A DNA stretch of 64,000 nt from Comamonadaceae bacterium. GTDB taxonomy: Bacteria; Pseudomonadota; Gammaproteobacteria; Burkholderiales; Burkholderiaceae_C. Position 1 is the stretch's first letter, and the number at the start of each line of letters is the position of its first letter. The notes under the pieces are model-generated. The model was not told the DNA's origin and did not search any database. It worked only from the letters and a program-made list of their open reading frames with translations. The position numbers were made by a program, and so were the translations under genes. The DNA is taken from positions 1 through 64,000 of the forward strand of contig JAIXOZ010000115.1 of the NCBI GenBank assembly GCA_027486495.1, written 5' to 3'. This document shows, piece after piece, positions 28,973 to 39,103 of the stretch.

Positions 28973-29935
28973 TCAAGCTGACACAAATTCATTCACCGGT
29001 CTCCCCGCCACCTCCACCCGCATCGCAAAAACACACCCCGCCCCCGGGTACTGCGCCAGCTCTTGAGCGCCGCGGCCTTGGCGGGAGGTGGTGATGAACA
29101 GGGTTTTCAGGTCCGGCCCGCCAAAGCAAGGCATGGTGGGGCAAGGCACGGGCGTGGCCACTTCGGCCAACACCTCGCCTGTGGGGGACAGGCGCAGCAG
29201 GCGTTGGCCTTCGTATTGAGCCGACCAGTAGCAGCCCTCGCTGTCCACGGCAGCACCGTCGGGGCGGCCGCCATACTGGGACGCATGAGGCATCTCGCTG
29301 CTCCAAACCCAGCCAGCAGGCTTGGGCGTCATTTGCAGGAACACGCGCCCGGCGCTCAGCTGCCCAGTGGCCGCATCAAGATCAAACGCACGCACCTGGT
29401 GCGCAGCGGTGTCGGCCCAATAGGCGGTGCGGCTGTCGGGTGACCAGGCCAGGCCGTTGGCCGTCACCACACCGTCCATCATGGCGTGCAAACCTTGACC
29501 GTCCAGCATGTAAAGCACGCCCAGCGCCTGGTCTTTGGGCTCGTACAGGCTGCCTGCCCAAAATCGGCCCTGCGGGTCGCACTTGCCATCGTTGAAACGC
29601 AGCTGGGTGGTGTCGTAAGGCGCAGGGGCCAGTGGCTGCAAATCGCCCTGCCACTCTCGCGCCAAATAGATGCCACTGCGTAGGGCCATGACCAAACCGC
29701 CTCCTTGAACCGGCGCGATACAACCGGGCTCTTGCGTCAGGGGCCAGTACTCCACCAGGCCTTGGGCCTGCAGGCCCTCCACGGCCACCCGCGCGATGCG
29801 CCGCCCGGGGATGTCCACCCAATACAGGCGCTGCTCTTGCGGGTGCCAAAACGGCGACTCGCCCAAGCCATCCGGTTCGGTGGTGATGGCGGTCCAAGTG
29901 GGTGAAGACAAGACAGATGAGTGCATGAAATCCAT
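28973..29935 (-). CDS. SMP-30/gluconolactonase/LRE family protein
   Basis: A 320-residue six-bladed beta-propeller lactonase. Metal-binding positions of the family are visible: E in GLGESPFWHP, N in VTANGLAWSPDS and D in GRPDGAAVDSEG, plus the RFNDGKCDPQGRFWAGS motif. Members open sugar lactones such as glucono- or arabinono-lactone. The start at 29935 (MDFMHSS) is the first plausible ATG after the amtB terminator; MHSS at 29926 is also possible. It converges on mrr with a 6-base gap. Confidence 0.9.
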   Translation of the reverse strand: MDFMHSSVLSSPTWTAITTEPDGLGESPFWHPQEQRLYWVDIPGRRIARVAVEGLQAQGLVEYWPLTQEPGCIAPVQGGGLVMALRSGIYLAREWQGDLQPLAPAPYDTTQLRFNDGKCDPQGRFWAGSLYEPKDQALGVLYMLDGQGLHAMMDGVVTANGLAWSPDSRTAYWADTAAHQVRAFDLDAATGQLSAGRVFLQMTPKPAGWVWSSEMPHASQYGGRPDGAAVDSEGCYWSAQYEGQRLLRLSPTGEVLAEVATPVPCPTMPCFGGPDLKTLFITTSRQGRGAQELAQYPGAGCVFAMRVEVAGRPVNEFVSA

Positions 29936-30010
29936 TGTGCCCGAGCGTATGGCGCGTTCGACTACCCCAACAAGGAACGTACCTCGATCAATCGCCACCG
30001 AAACCGCACA

Positions 30011-30049
30011 CCCAAAGAAACAGCCCGCAGAACCGAAGCGCTGCGGGCT
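30011..30049 (-). terminator. Intrinsic terminator after amtB
   Basis: On the minus strand CAGCCCGCAG and CTGCGGGCTG form a perfect 10-bp stem with a 10-base loop, followed by TTTCTTTGG. A second hairpin, GGTGGC-GCAA-GCCACC, lies between it and the amtB stop. Confidence 0.8.
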
Positions 30050-30114
30050 GTAAACATGTTGAACAAGGGGTGGCTTGCGCCACCACTTGCCATTCAACTT
30101 GTCTTATCCGGCTT

Positions 30115-31653
30115 TTAGCCGTGGTAGGCCGACTCGCCGTGTGAAGCAATGTCCAGACCTTCGCGCTCTTCTTCTTCGGTGACACGCAGACCAATGGTCA
30201 GGTCAACGATCTTGAAGGCAACCACCGAAACCACGCCCGACCAGACAATGGTCAGCAGCACAGCTTTGGCTTGGATCCAGACTTGCGAAGCGATCGAATA
30301 GGCGTCAGGTGCCACCATCGCCACCGTGACCCAATCACCCACGGCGCTGGGACCACCCAGAGCGGGCGAGTTGAACACACCGGTCAACAAGGCGCCGACG
30401 ATACCGCCGACACCGTGCACACCGAACACGTCCAAAGAGTCGTCTGCGCCCAGCATCTTTTTCAGGCCATTCACACCCCACAGGCAAGCAAAGCCTGCCA
30501 CGATGCCAATGACCAAACCACCACCGATGCCCACGTTGCCTGCTGCTGGCGTGATGGCCACCAGACCGGCCACAGCACCCGAAGCGGCACCCAACATGGA
30601 GGCTTTGCCGCGCATCAGCGCTTCGCCCACGCACCAGGCCAGCACCGCACCGGCAGTCGCCACCAAGGTGTTGATGAAGGCCAGCGCTGCGAAGCCGTTG
30701 GCTTCCAGAGCCGAGCCGGCGTTGAAGCCGAACCAACCCACCCACAACAAGGACGCACCCACCATGGTCAATGTCAGGCTGTGTGGGGCCATGGCTTCAC
30801 GGCCATAACCCACGCGCTTGCCCACCATGAAGGCACCGACCAAGCCTGCGACAGCGGCGTTGATGTGCACCACAGTACCGCCCGCGAAGTCCAGCGCACC
30901 CCACTGCCAGATCAGCCCGGCTTTGGACGTCATTTCATCGGCCACTTCTTTGGCGGTGTAGGCATCAGGGCCCATCCAGAACCAGACCATGTGCGCCACA
31001 GGCAGGTAGCTGAAGGTGAACCACAGCACCATGAAGGCCAGCACCGCAGTGAACTTGATGCGCTCGGCGAATGCACCCACGATCAGTGCGCAAGTGATGC
31101 CTGCGAAGGTGGCCTGGAAGGCGGCAAACGTGATCTCAGGAATGACCACACCCTTGCTGAAGGTGGCTGCGTTGGCAAAGGTGCCAGCTGCGTTGTCCCA
31201 AATGCCTTTCATGAACAAGCGGTCAAAGCCGCCGATGAAAGCATTGCCTTCCGTGAACGCGAGGCTGTAGCCATAGATGAACCACAACACCGTGATCATC
31301 GAGAAGGTGACCACGACCTGCATCAGCACCGACAGCATGTTCTTGCTGCGCACCAAACCGCCGTAGAACAGGGCCAGGCCGGGAATCACCATCAAGATCA
31401 CCAAGATGGTGGAGACCATCATCCAGGCAATGTCGCCCTTGTTGGGCACAAGTGCAGGTGCGGCTTCGGCCGCAGCGGGGGCTGCGGCAGCAGGCGCATC
31501 AGGTGCCGGTGCTGCATCGGCCGGTTTGGCTTCTGCAGCTGGAGCGGTCACGGCAGCAGGGGCAGCGGTTTGTGCGGTGGCAACGGATGCCGCGCCAAAC
31601 ACACCAAGACCCAGACTCAGGCCCAAGGCCAGGGTAGCGAGTAGTTTTTTCAT
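30115..31653 (-). CDS. amtB: Ammonium transporter
   Basis: A 512-residue Amt channel that brings in ammonium and is gated by the GlnK protein encoded just upstream. A signal peptide (MKKLLATLALGLSLGLGVFG) is followed by an unusual Ala/Pro-rich stretch (residues about 29-76) before the first core segment DIAWMMVSTILVILMVIPGLALFYGGLVRSKN. The Amt signature DFAGGTVVHINAAVAGLVGA and twin histidines (VVHIN, FGVHGVGG) are present. The start at 31653 gives the signal peptide; the longer frame adds nine residues. It is the last gene of a porin-glnK-amtB operon. Confidence 0.96.
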   Translation of the reverse strand: MKKLLATLALGLSLGLGVFGAASVATAQTAAPAAVTAPAAEAKPADAAPAPDAPAAAAPAAAEAAPALVPNKGDIAWMMVSTILVILMVIPGLALFYGGLVRSKNMLSVLMQVVVTFSMITVLWFIYGYSLAFTEGNAFIGGFDRLFMKGIWDNAAGTFANAATFSKGVVIPEITFAAFQATFAGITCALIVGAFAERIKFTAVLAFMVLWFTFSYLPVAHMVWFWMGPDAYTAKEVADEMTSKAGLIWQWGALDFAGGTVVHINAAVAGLVGAFMVGKRVGYGREAMAPHSLTLTMVGASLLWVGWFGFNAGSALEANGFAALAFINTLVATAGAVLAWCVGEALMRGKASMLGAASGAVAGLVAITPAAGNVGIGGGLVIGIVAGFACLWGVNGLKKMLGADDSLDVFGVHGVGGIVGALLTGVFNSPALGGPSAVGDWVTVAMVAPDAYSIASQVWIQAKAVLLTIVWSGVVSVVAFKIVDLTIGLRVTEEEEREGLDIASHGESAYHG

Positions 31654-31676
31654 TGGTCGACTCTCTTTCTGATTCA

Positions 31677-32793
<1,117 letters not shown>

Positions 32794-32830
32794 GAAAAAC
32801 TCCAAAAGTGATGAAAGGACATAGCCTCTA

Positions 32831-32846
32831 AGCAGGTAGCGTGCCA
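32831..32846 (-). promoter_or_regulatory. Sigma-54 (RpoN) promoter of the porin-glnK-amtB operon
   Basis: Minus strand TGGCACGCTACCTGCT matches the -24/-12 consensus TGGCACG-N4-TTGCT at every position but one, with the correct 10 bases between GG and GC. The predicted start lies about 25 bases before the porin ATG. NtrC control is expected from the operon content. Confidence 0.75.
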
Positions 32847-33336
32847 AGCTTTCGGCAGCACCCCCAATAAGGCTGTGATGGGCGCGCTTTCTCTCTGCAC
32901 ACGCATCCCCTGCATTCCACCCCGTAAGGTTGAGCTTCACTGTGGGCCAGGCCACTCAGCACGCACCAACTTGAGGCATCGAGCGCTTTCAGGTCTCAGT
33001 TTGGTGCGCGACTGCGCATCTCCTGGCTCGGGCGCGCGCCTTGACACCTTTGCGGTGCACGATTGAGCCCATGCTTGCCTGTTGATGATCTGGCTCGTTG
33101 ATGTTTGCTAGGTGTGTGCAATGACATTTTTTAGGTCGTTAGCCTCAGCCCCGACATGGCTGACTTCGGCGCGGGCTGTATGTCGGGGCTTGAGCCACCG
33201 ACAACATCTTTGAAGATGAGTACTGCACTGAGCCTTGTTTTTAGAATGCACAACGCACTGGACGCCTCCATAAAGACACCCCAAAGCAGCCGCCCTCCTC
33301 TACACTGGTGCCCATAAAAAGTAGGGAGGACGAGAC
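32847..33336. other. Divergent intergenic region between the nitrogen operon and comM
   Basis: No gene is supported in these 490 bases. They hold distant inverted half-sites GCACCAA (32963-32969) and TTGGTGC (33001-33007), which resemble halves of the NtrC site TGCACC-N5-GGTGCA, and GGTGCA near 33052. A long inverted repeat lies at 33147-33190. The comM promoter must lie in the right part, with a CCTCCT-like complement and GGGAGGAC ribosome site just before 33337. Confidence 0.5.
33147..33190. repeat. Perfect 11-bp inverted repeat, hairpin
   Basis: AGCCCCGACAT and ATGTCGGGGCT are exact inverted arms separated by 22 bases that are G+C-rich and partly self-complementary. No U-run follows on the plus strand. 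It may be a structured element in a 5' leader of comM or a dispersed repeat. Confidence 0.55.
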
Positions 33337-34869
33337 ATGGCATTGGCCACCATCCACAGCCGCGCCCTGGTGGGCCTGGCCGCACCGGCCGTCATGGTCG
33401 AGGTGCATCTGGCCAACGGCCTGCCCAGCTTCACACTGGTGGGGCTGGCCGATGTCGAAGTCAAGGAAGCGCGCGAGCGTGTGCGCTCGGCCTTGCAAAA
33501 CAGTGGGCTCGACTTTCCGCACAACCAGCGCATCACCGTCAACCTGGCCCCTGCCGACCTGCCCAAAGATTCAGGGAGACTCGATTTGCCCATTGCGCTG
33601 GGCATCCTGGCCGCAAGTGGGCAAATTGAAGCAGCCAAACTGGCCGGTTATGAGTTTGCAGGCGAGTTGTCTTTGTCGGGGGAACTACGCCCAGTTCGCG
33701 GCGCGCTGGCCATGAGCCTGGTACTGCGCCAGCAACAGGTACGCACTCGGCTGGTGCTGCCCCCAGGCAATGCCGAAGAAGCCGCGCTGGTGCCCGATGC
33801 CGAAGTGTTTCGGGCACGCCACTTGCTTGACGTGGTGCAGCAGTTTTTGCCGCCCTCCAACGAAGCCCCGCCCGAACCCGGCGACGGCTGGGTTCGCATG
33901 GCCCCCATCACCCCAAGCGCACCGCCCCCGTACGCGGATTTGGCCGATGTGAAAGGCCAATCGAGCGTCAAGCGCGTGCTCGAGATCGCCGCGGCTGGTG
34001 GCCATTCGCTCCTGATGGTCGGGCCGCCCGGCTCGGGCAAATCCATGTTGGCGCAACGTTTTGCGGGCTTGCTGCCGCCCATGTCAATCGAAGACGCGCT
34101 CGAGTCAGCCGCGATTGCCAGCTTGGCGGGGCGTTTTGTTTTGTCGCGTTGGGCGCAGCGCCCCACGGGCCAGCCCCACCACTCGGCCAGCGCCGTGGCC
34201 CTGGTGGGTGGCGGCTCGCCCCCGCGCCCAGGTGAAATTTCATTGGCGCATCACGGCGTGCTGTTTCTGGACGAACTGCCCGAGTTTCCGCGTGCAGCGC
34301 TCGAAGCCCTGCGCGAACCGCTGGAGACGGGCAGCATCACCATCGCCCGCGCCGCGCGTCGGGCTGAATTCCCGGCCCGCTTTCAGTTGATCGCGGCCAT
34401 GAACCCCTGCCCCTGCGGTTATTTGGGCAGCGCCACACGGGCCTGTCGCTGCTCGCCGGACCAAGTCAGCCGCTACCAAGGCAAGCTGAGTGGCCCGTTG
34501 CTGGACCGGATTGACCTGCACATCGAAGTGCCCAGCCTGCCCGCACCCGATTTGCTGAACGCTCCGCCCGGCGAAAGCACCGTCGCCATCGCAGCGCGCA
34601 GCCTGGCAGCCCGCGACCGCGCCCTGGCCCGCCAAGGCTGCGCCAATGCCGACCTGCAAGGCCAGGCCATCGACCAAGAGTCACGCCTGGAGGACAGCGC
34701 CACCGCCTTGCTGCAAAAGGCTGCCGTCAAACTCGGCTGGAGTGGGCGCAGTGTGCACCGCAGCCTGAAAGTCGCACGCACCATCGCCGACTTGGCGGGC
34801 AGCGACACCATTGCCGCCGTGCATGTGGCCGAAGCTGTGCAATACCGGCGGGTGCTCAAGGAGCAGTGA
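33337..34869 (+). CDS. comM: YifB/ComM family AAA ATPase (Mg-chelatase-like)
   Basis: A 510-residue hexameric helicase that promotes branch migration during natural transformation. The N-terminal ALATIHSRALVGLAAPAVMVEVHLANGLPSFTLVGLAD domain, the Walker A MVGPPGSGKSMLAQRFAGLLPP (about residue 226), Walker B GVLFLDELPEF (about 306), and the C-terminal Mg-chelatase domain with CPCGYLG and ACRCSPDQVSRYQGKLSGPLLDRIDLHI are complete. A good GGGAGGA ribosome site precedes the ATG. Presence suggests competence genes elsewhere. Confidence 0.96.
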   Translation: MALATIHSRALVGLAAPAVMVEVHLANGLPSFTLVGLADVEVKEARERVRSALQNSGLDFPHNQRITVNLAPADLPKDSGRLDLPIALGILAASGQIEAAKLAGYEFAGELSLSGELRPVRGALAMSLVLRQQQVRTRLVLPPGNAEEAALVPDAEVFRARHLLDVVQQFLPPSNEAPPEPGDGWVRMAPITPSAPPPYADLADVKGQSSVKRVLEIAAAGGHSLLMVGPPGSGKSMLAQRFAGLLPPMSIEDALESAAIASLAGRFVLSRWAQRPTGQPHHSASAVALVGGGSPPRPGEISLAHHGVLFLDELPEFPRAALEALREPLETGSITIARAARRAEFPARFQLIAAMNPCPCGYLGSATRACRCSPDQVSRYQGKLSGPLLDRIDLHIEVPSLPAPDLLNAPPGESTVAIAARSLAARDRALARQGCANADLQGQAIDQESRLEDSATALLQKAAVKLGWSGRSVHRSLKVARTIADLAGSDTIAAVHVAEAVQYRRVLKEQ

Positions 34870-34982
34870 GGCTTGGGGGCCTTCTCACAAGCACTTACAA
34901 CTTCACAGTCCTGCTGTGCCGCGCAGTCAACGCACAGCGGCACCCGTCGTTAAAGAGCCAATTTCACTCACAAGGCCTCTTC

Positions 34983-35360
34983 ATGAGCAACGTCTTGCGC
35001 CCACTGGTCTTGGGCATTTTGATCGCCAGCGTGAGCAGTCTGGCCCTGGCCGAAGGACGCCACGGCTCTCGCCACCCAGGCACCAGTCGTGGCCACCACG
35101 GCAAACATGTCAACCACCGCGCCGCCGAGTGGCTGGGGGCTTTGGTGGTTCTGGGCTTGGCCGGTGCTGCCATCAGTGCCGCAGCGAGCCCAGCCGAACC
35201 TGCACCCCCCCTTGTCAGCTACGTTTCACTGCCCATCGGCTATGCAGTACCCCCGCCTGAACCGGTCAACGCCAATTATTTTTGCGCTTCGGCCAGCCAG
35301 TTCTACCCTGACACCGCTTACTGTCCCGAGGGTTGGCAACTGGTCTTGCCTGCGCGCTGA
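34983..35360 (+). CDS. Small exported hypothetical protein
   Basis: A 125-residue protein with signal peptide MSNVLRPLVLGILIASVSSLALA, a His/Arg/Gly-rich stretch (GRHGSRHPGTSRGHHGKHVNH), a hydrophobic segment LGALVVLGLAGAAISAAAS and a C-terminal motif FCASASQFYPDTAYCPEGWQ. The spaced C...YYP...CPxGW motif is seen in many small exported proteobacterial proteins of unknown role; the two cysteines could form a disulfide. The start at 34983 was chosen for the signal peptide. Confidence 0.75.
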   Translation: MSNVLRPLVLGILIASVSSLALAEGRHGSRHPGTSRGHHGKHVNHRAAEWLGALVVLGLAGAAISAAASPAEPAPPLVSYVSLPIGYAVPPPEPVNANYFCASASQFYPDTAYCPEGWQLVLPAR

Positions 35361-35411
35361 GGGCCTGCGCGCGTTGAAGACCCGGGGTGACGGGTTCACG
35401 ATAATGTGCCC

Positions 35412-36635
35412 ATGCAGAATTCACCTGGCCAATCCATGAGAACTTTAAATTTGGGCCCTTTCAGCTTCTGGCTGTCGCTGCCCCAGCTCATCACATGGGG
35501 CAGTGTTTTCTACACCTTCTCGCTGTTGATGACACCACTCGAAGCCGAGTTGGGCATGACACGCGCCGAGTCGTCTTTGGCCTTCAGCATGTCGTTGCTC
35601 GCCGAGGGTTTGATGGCCTATGGGGTGGGACGCTGGATCGATGCCGGGCGGGAGCGCTGGGTGATGACACTGGGCTCCGTGTGGGTGGGTGTGGGTCTGG
35701 TGGGTCACAGTTTTGTGACCACCGTCGCGGGTTTTTATGCCGCCTGGATCTGGCTGGGACTGGGCATGGCGGCCACGCTTTACACACCGGTGTTTGCCTT
35801 GGTCACACGCCGCTTTCCGCAGGACTTTCGGCGCGCCATCATCACCCTGACTTTTTTGGGCGGGCTGGCCAGCACGGTCTTCATTCCGCTGTTCGCTTGG
35901 TGGATGGAGCTGTGGGGTTGGCGTCAAGCCCTGTGGGCGCTGGCGGCGCTGCAGTTTTTGATTTGTGCGCCGCTACACGCCTGGTTGCTGAAAGGCGCGC
36001 CGCGCACAGTGATTGAGCCATCGGCCTCGACTGACAAGCCGCCATTGACTTCCGTGCGCGAACACCTTCGCCACGCGCCATTTTGGCTGCTGGCAATGTT
36101 CATGGTGCTCACCATGTCGGTCACCTCGGCCTTGCCCGCGCACATGATCGCCTTGCTGCAAGAGTCGGGCTTGTCCCCGGCCTGGGTGATTGCCATTCCG
36201 GCGGCCATTGGGGTGATCCAGGTGCTGGGGCGCTTGGTGCTTTTTGTGTTTGAGCGCTACTGGGACGTGCACGCCGCCAACCGCTGGATTCCCACGCTGA
36301 TTCCAGCGGGTGTGCTGACTTTACTCCTGGGCGGGCTCAGCCCCATCGCCTCGCTGGTGTTTGTGCTGCTGTACGGCCTGGGCAATGGCATGAACACCAT
36401 CGTCAAGGGCACGGCCATGGCGCAATATGTGAGCCGCCAGCATGTCGGGCAGCTCAACGGTCTGCTGGGCCTGCCGATTGCGCTGGCCCGTGCCGCCGCG
36501 CCTTTGACGCTGGGTTTGATGTGGTCGCCCGAGCACGGCTATACCCTGGCGCTGTGGTGGCTGTTGCTGGCCAGTTTGCTGGGCACCGCTGCTTTGTGGG
36601 CCGCGCAAAGGTATGCCCGTTCCGCACAGCACTGA
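35412..36635 (+). CDS. MFS transporter
   Basis: A protein of about 407 residues with twelve predicted helices of the major facilitator superfamily. FSMSLLAEGLMAYGVGRWIDAGRERWVM is the typical loop 2-3 motif region, and the second half begins near LRHAPFWLLAMFMVLTMSVTSALPAHMIALLQESGL. Substrate unknown; the pattern is of the oxalate/formate or monocarboxylate-like MFS branch. The start is ambiguous between ATG 35412 and ATG 35436 (MRTLNLGPF). Confidence 0.88.
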   Translation: MQNSPGQSMRTLNLGPFSFWLSLPQLITWGSVFYTFSLLMTPLEAELGMTRAESSLAFSMSLLAEGLMAYGVGRWIDAGRERWVMTLGSVWVGVGLVGHSFVTTVAGFYAAWIWLGLGMAATLYTPVFALVTRRFPQDFRRAIITLTFLGGLASTVFIPLFAWWMELWGWRQALWALAALQFLICAPLHAWLLKGAPRTVIEPSASTDKPPLTSVREHLRHAPFWLLAMFMVLTMSVTSALPAHMIALLQESGLSPAWVIAIPAAIGVIQVLGRLVLFVFERYWDVHAANRWIPTLIPAGVLTLLLGGLSPIASLVFVLLYGLGNGMNTIVKGTAMAQYVSRQHVGQLNGLLGLPIALARAAAPLTLGLMWSPEHGYTLALWWLLLASLLGTAALWAAQRYARSAQH

Positions 36636-36654
36636 ACTGTGCATCCGGATGGTC

Positions 36655-36678
36655 TTATATCTACTTGGACATATATAA
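36655..36678. promoter_or_regulatory. AT-rich inverted repeat upstream of the rhodanese gene
   Basis: TTATAT and ATATAA are separated by 12 bases, about 85 bases ahead of the sulfurtransferase ATG. A short hairpin, TGGCCA-CAATC-TGGCCA with TCTTTT after it (36713-36735), follows between this site and the gene and could attenuate transcription or end the MFS message. Confidence 0.3.
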
Positions 36679-36761
36679 CCAACTAAAAAATCGTTCTCAT
36701 GTCTGAAGGGGCTGGCCACAATCTGGCCATCTTTTGATCATCTCCTTCAGGAAACGACCCC

Positions 36762-37712
36762 ATGAAACACTTCTCTGCTTTGGTCTTGGCCTTGACAGCC
36801 GCCAGCTTCAGCGCCAGCGCCTTGGCGTCTCAGCCACTGCTCAGCCCTGCAGAATTGCAAGCCAAACTCTCTGACGCCAACGTGCGCGTGATCGACATAC
36901 GTGACCCCAAATCGTACGCTGCCAACCACATCCCCGGCGCAGTCAATGCGCCTTATGGCACCTGGCGCGGTCCGGCCAACAACCCCGGCGAGTTGCCTGG
37001 CCTGCCCAAGCTGACCACCTTGGTGCAAAGCCTGGGCCTCACGCCCAGCACCCACGCGGTGGTGGTCTCCAGCGGTGCCGATGCCACCGACTTTGGTGCC
37101 TCGGCGCGCGTGTACTGGACGCTCAAGGTGCTGGGCCTCAAAGAGCTGTCGGTGCTCAACGGCGGTGTAAAAGCCTGGACCACGGCGGGACTGCCGCAAA
37201 ACAACACGGCCGTGAAAGTTGCAGCCAGCAATTTCCAGCCGCAAATTGACAAAAGTCTGGTAGCCACCAAAGAAGAGCTGGTGGCCCGCGTGAAGTCGGG
37301 CGACGCCGCCCTGATCGATGCGCGACCAGCCGACTTCTTCAAAGGCGACACCCGCCACGTGGCCGCCAGCGTGCCTGGCACCCTGCAAGGCGCGGTGAAC
37401 GTGGAGCATGACAAATGGTTTGCCCCCGGCACCTCCACCTTTGTGAGCACCGACCTGGCCCAAAAAGTGGCCGCGGCCAGCCCCATCGATCCGGCCAAAG
37501 AAACCGTGTCGTTTTGCAACACCGGACACTGGGCAGCGACCAACTGGTTTGCCATGTCCGAGGTGCTGGGCCAGAAAAACGTGAAGCTCTACGCCGGCTC
37601 GATGGTCGAGTGGTCCAAAGACCCCAACGGTCTGCCCATGGCCAACGTGCCCAGCCGCCCCAAACAGTTGCTGATCGACGCCAAGTTCTGGGCTGAGAAA
37701 ACCTTCAAATAA
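36762..37712 (+). CDS. Periplasmic thiosulfate sulfurtransferase (double rhodanese)
   Basis: A 316-residue exported protein with signal peptide MKHFSALVLALTAASFSASALA and two rhodanese domains (about 28-150 and 170-300). The first has RVIDIRDPKSYAANHIPGAVNAPY without a catalytic cysteine; the second carries the persulfide cysteine C252 in SFCNTGHWAA. It transfers sulfane sulfur, for example from thiosulfate. The next gene encodes a YeeE-type thiosulfate permease 9 bases downstream, so the pair is probably a thiosulfate capture unit. Confidence 0.92.
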   Translation: MKHFSALVLALTAASFSASALASQPLLSPAELQAKLSDANVRVIDIRDPKSYAANHIPGAVNAPYGTWRGPANNPGELPGLPKLTTLVQSLGLTPSTHAVVVSSGADATDFGASARVYWTLKVLGLKELSVLNGGVKAWTTAGLPQNNTAVKVAASNFQPQIDKSLVATKEELVARVKSGDAALIDARPADFFKGDTRHVAASVPGTLQGAVNVEHDKWFAPGTSTFVSTDLAQKVAAASPIDPAKETVSFCNTGHWAATNWFAMSEVLGQKNVKLYAGSMVEWSKDPNGLPMANVPSRPKQLLIDAKFWAEKTFK

Positions 37713-37721
37713 ACCTGCGCC

Positions 37722-38795
37722 ATGAAACGACTGCCCTTGACGGCCCTGCTGGCCGCCTTCTTCCTCTTTTTGGCGCTGGCCGTCTCCATCCGCCAGGCGG
37801 TGCTGATGCTGGTGGGCGTGGGCATGGGCGCGGCTTTGGCGGGAGCGCGCTTTGGTTTCACCACCGGCTGGCGGCAGCTCATTGAGCAGCGCAACCCGCA
37901 AGGCGTGGCCGGGCAGGTGCTGCTGCTGGCGCTGGCCAGCTTGGCCGCGCTGCCCTTGCTGGGGCAGTTTTCTGAATTGCAAGCCGCCTTGGGGCCACCC
38001 AGCGTGAGCTTGCTGCTGGGTGCCTTCGTGTTCGGGCTGACCATGCAAATTGCGGACGGCTGCGGCTCGGGCACTTTGTACAAAGCCGGCCTGGGCGTGC
38101 CGTTGAACATGGGCATCTTGCCGCTGTTTGCACTGGGCAGTTTCCTGGGATCGGTGCATCTGGACAGCTGGCTGTCCCTGGGCCAAATGGCCCCTGTCAG
38201 TTTTTCAGCCGCGTACGGCACAGGCGGCGCGCTGGCCCTGACGCTGGCTTTGCTGGCCGCCGTGCTGGTGGCGGTGCGCCTGTGGGTGGGCGCGGGCCAA
38301 ACATGGTTGGACAAACGCTGGATTTGGGGTGCCGTGGCGCTGGCGGTGCTGGCCACACTCAACTTGCTGCTGGCAGGCCAGCCCTGGGGCGTGGTGTACG
38401 GCTTTGGCCTGTGGGCCGCCAAGGTGTCGGTGGCGCTGGGCGCTTTTGACCCCACGGCCAACGCCTTTTGGGGCCAGGCGGGCAATGCGCAGCGCCTGAC
38501 CCAAACCGTTTTCATGGACGTCACCACCATCACCAACATCGGCATTCTGGGCGGTGCACTGTGGGTTTCGGCCAAAGCCGCCTCCAACAGCACGCCTTTG
38601 ACCACCCAGCAATGGGTGATTGGCCTGGTCGCCGGTTTTGTCATGGGCTACAGCTCGCGCTTGGCGTTTGGCTGCAACATCGGCGCCATGCTCAGCGGCA
38701 TCTCCACCGGCAGCTTGCACGGCTGGATCTGGGTGCCCTTGGCTTTTGCAGGCACCTTGATCGGTGTGCGCGTGCGCCGCCACTACCAATTCTGA
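37722..38795 (+). CDS. YeeE/YedE family thiosulfate/sulfur transporter
   Basis: A 357-residue membrane protein with about ten helices made of two YeeE/YedE-type repeats. The conserved cysteines lie in the pore motifs MQIADGCGSGTLYKAG (first repeat) and RLAFGCNIGAMLSGISTGSLHGW (second repeat), the arrangement found in the thiosulfate transporter TsuA/YeeE. It immediately follows the exported rhodanese. A 55-residue protein gene follows 10 bases later, with a good ribosome site. Confidence 0.92.
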   Translation: MKRLPLTALLAAFFLFLALAVSIRQAVLMLVGVGMGAALAGARFGFTTGWRQLIEQRNPQGVAGQVLLLALASLAALPLLGQFSELQAALGPPSVSLLLGAFVFGLTMQIADGCGSGTLYKAGLGVPLNMGILPLFALGSFLGSVHLDSWLSLGQMAPVSFSAAYGTGGALALTLALLAAVLVAVRLWVGAGQTWLDKRWIWGAVALAVLATLNLLLAGQPWGVVYGFGLWAAKVSVALGAFDPTANAFWGQAGNAQRLTQTVFMDVTTITNIGILGGALWVSAKAASNSTPLTTQQWVIGLVAGFVMGYSSRLAFGCNIGAMLSGISTGSLHGWIWVPLAFAGTLIGVRVRRHYQF

Positions 38796-38805
38796 AGGAG
38801 ACCGC

Positions 38806-38973
38806 ATGAGCAACACACACAAACTGCAAGCGGTTTTCTGGCTCAGCCTGGCTGTCTTCTTAAGCTGGGACTTCATGGTCTCGGCCCCGGTGGACCTGCG
38901 CAACGAACCCCCGCTGATCGCGGCGGGTTCTGGCCAGGCTACCAGTGGTGGGCATTGTTCGATGGCGAAGTAA
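38806..38973 (+). CDS. Small hypothetical membrane protein
   Basis: A 55-residue ORF with a strong ribosome site (GAAGGAG, 6 bases) and an N-terminal hydrophobic segment AVFWLSLAVFLSWDFMVSAPV. The C-terminal part GSGQATSGGHCSMAK contains one cysteine. It follows the YeeE-type gene by 10 bases and probably belongs to that operon. No family is recognised; it may be an accessory subunit of the sulfur unit. Confidence 0.6.
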   Translation: MSNTHKLQAVFWLSLAVFLSWDFMVSAPVDLRNEPPLIAAGSGQATSGGHCSMAK

Positions 38974-39103
38974 ACCCCCACATGTAAAGGTTTATGTGCA
39001 AATAAAAATGTCACAATTTCGTGACACTGAATTAGCATATCGGCTTGACTTCAGGCCAACCGCCCATCCAGACGGCCCTGATTGTTCGCATCAGGAGCTT
39101 GCC

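Noticed and set aside
30271-31644. 457-codon plus-strand frame opposite amtB
   Set aside because: His/Gln/Gly-rich shadow of the amtB coding strand.
36747-38186. 479-codon minus-strand frame over the rhodanese and YeeE genes
   Set aside because: Antisense shadow with no domain; the plus-strand genes have clear motifs.
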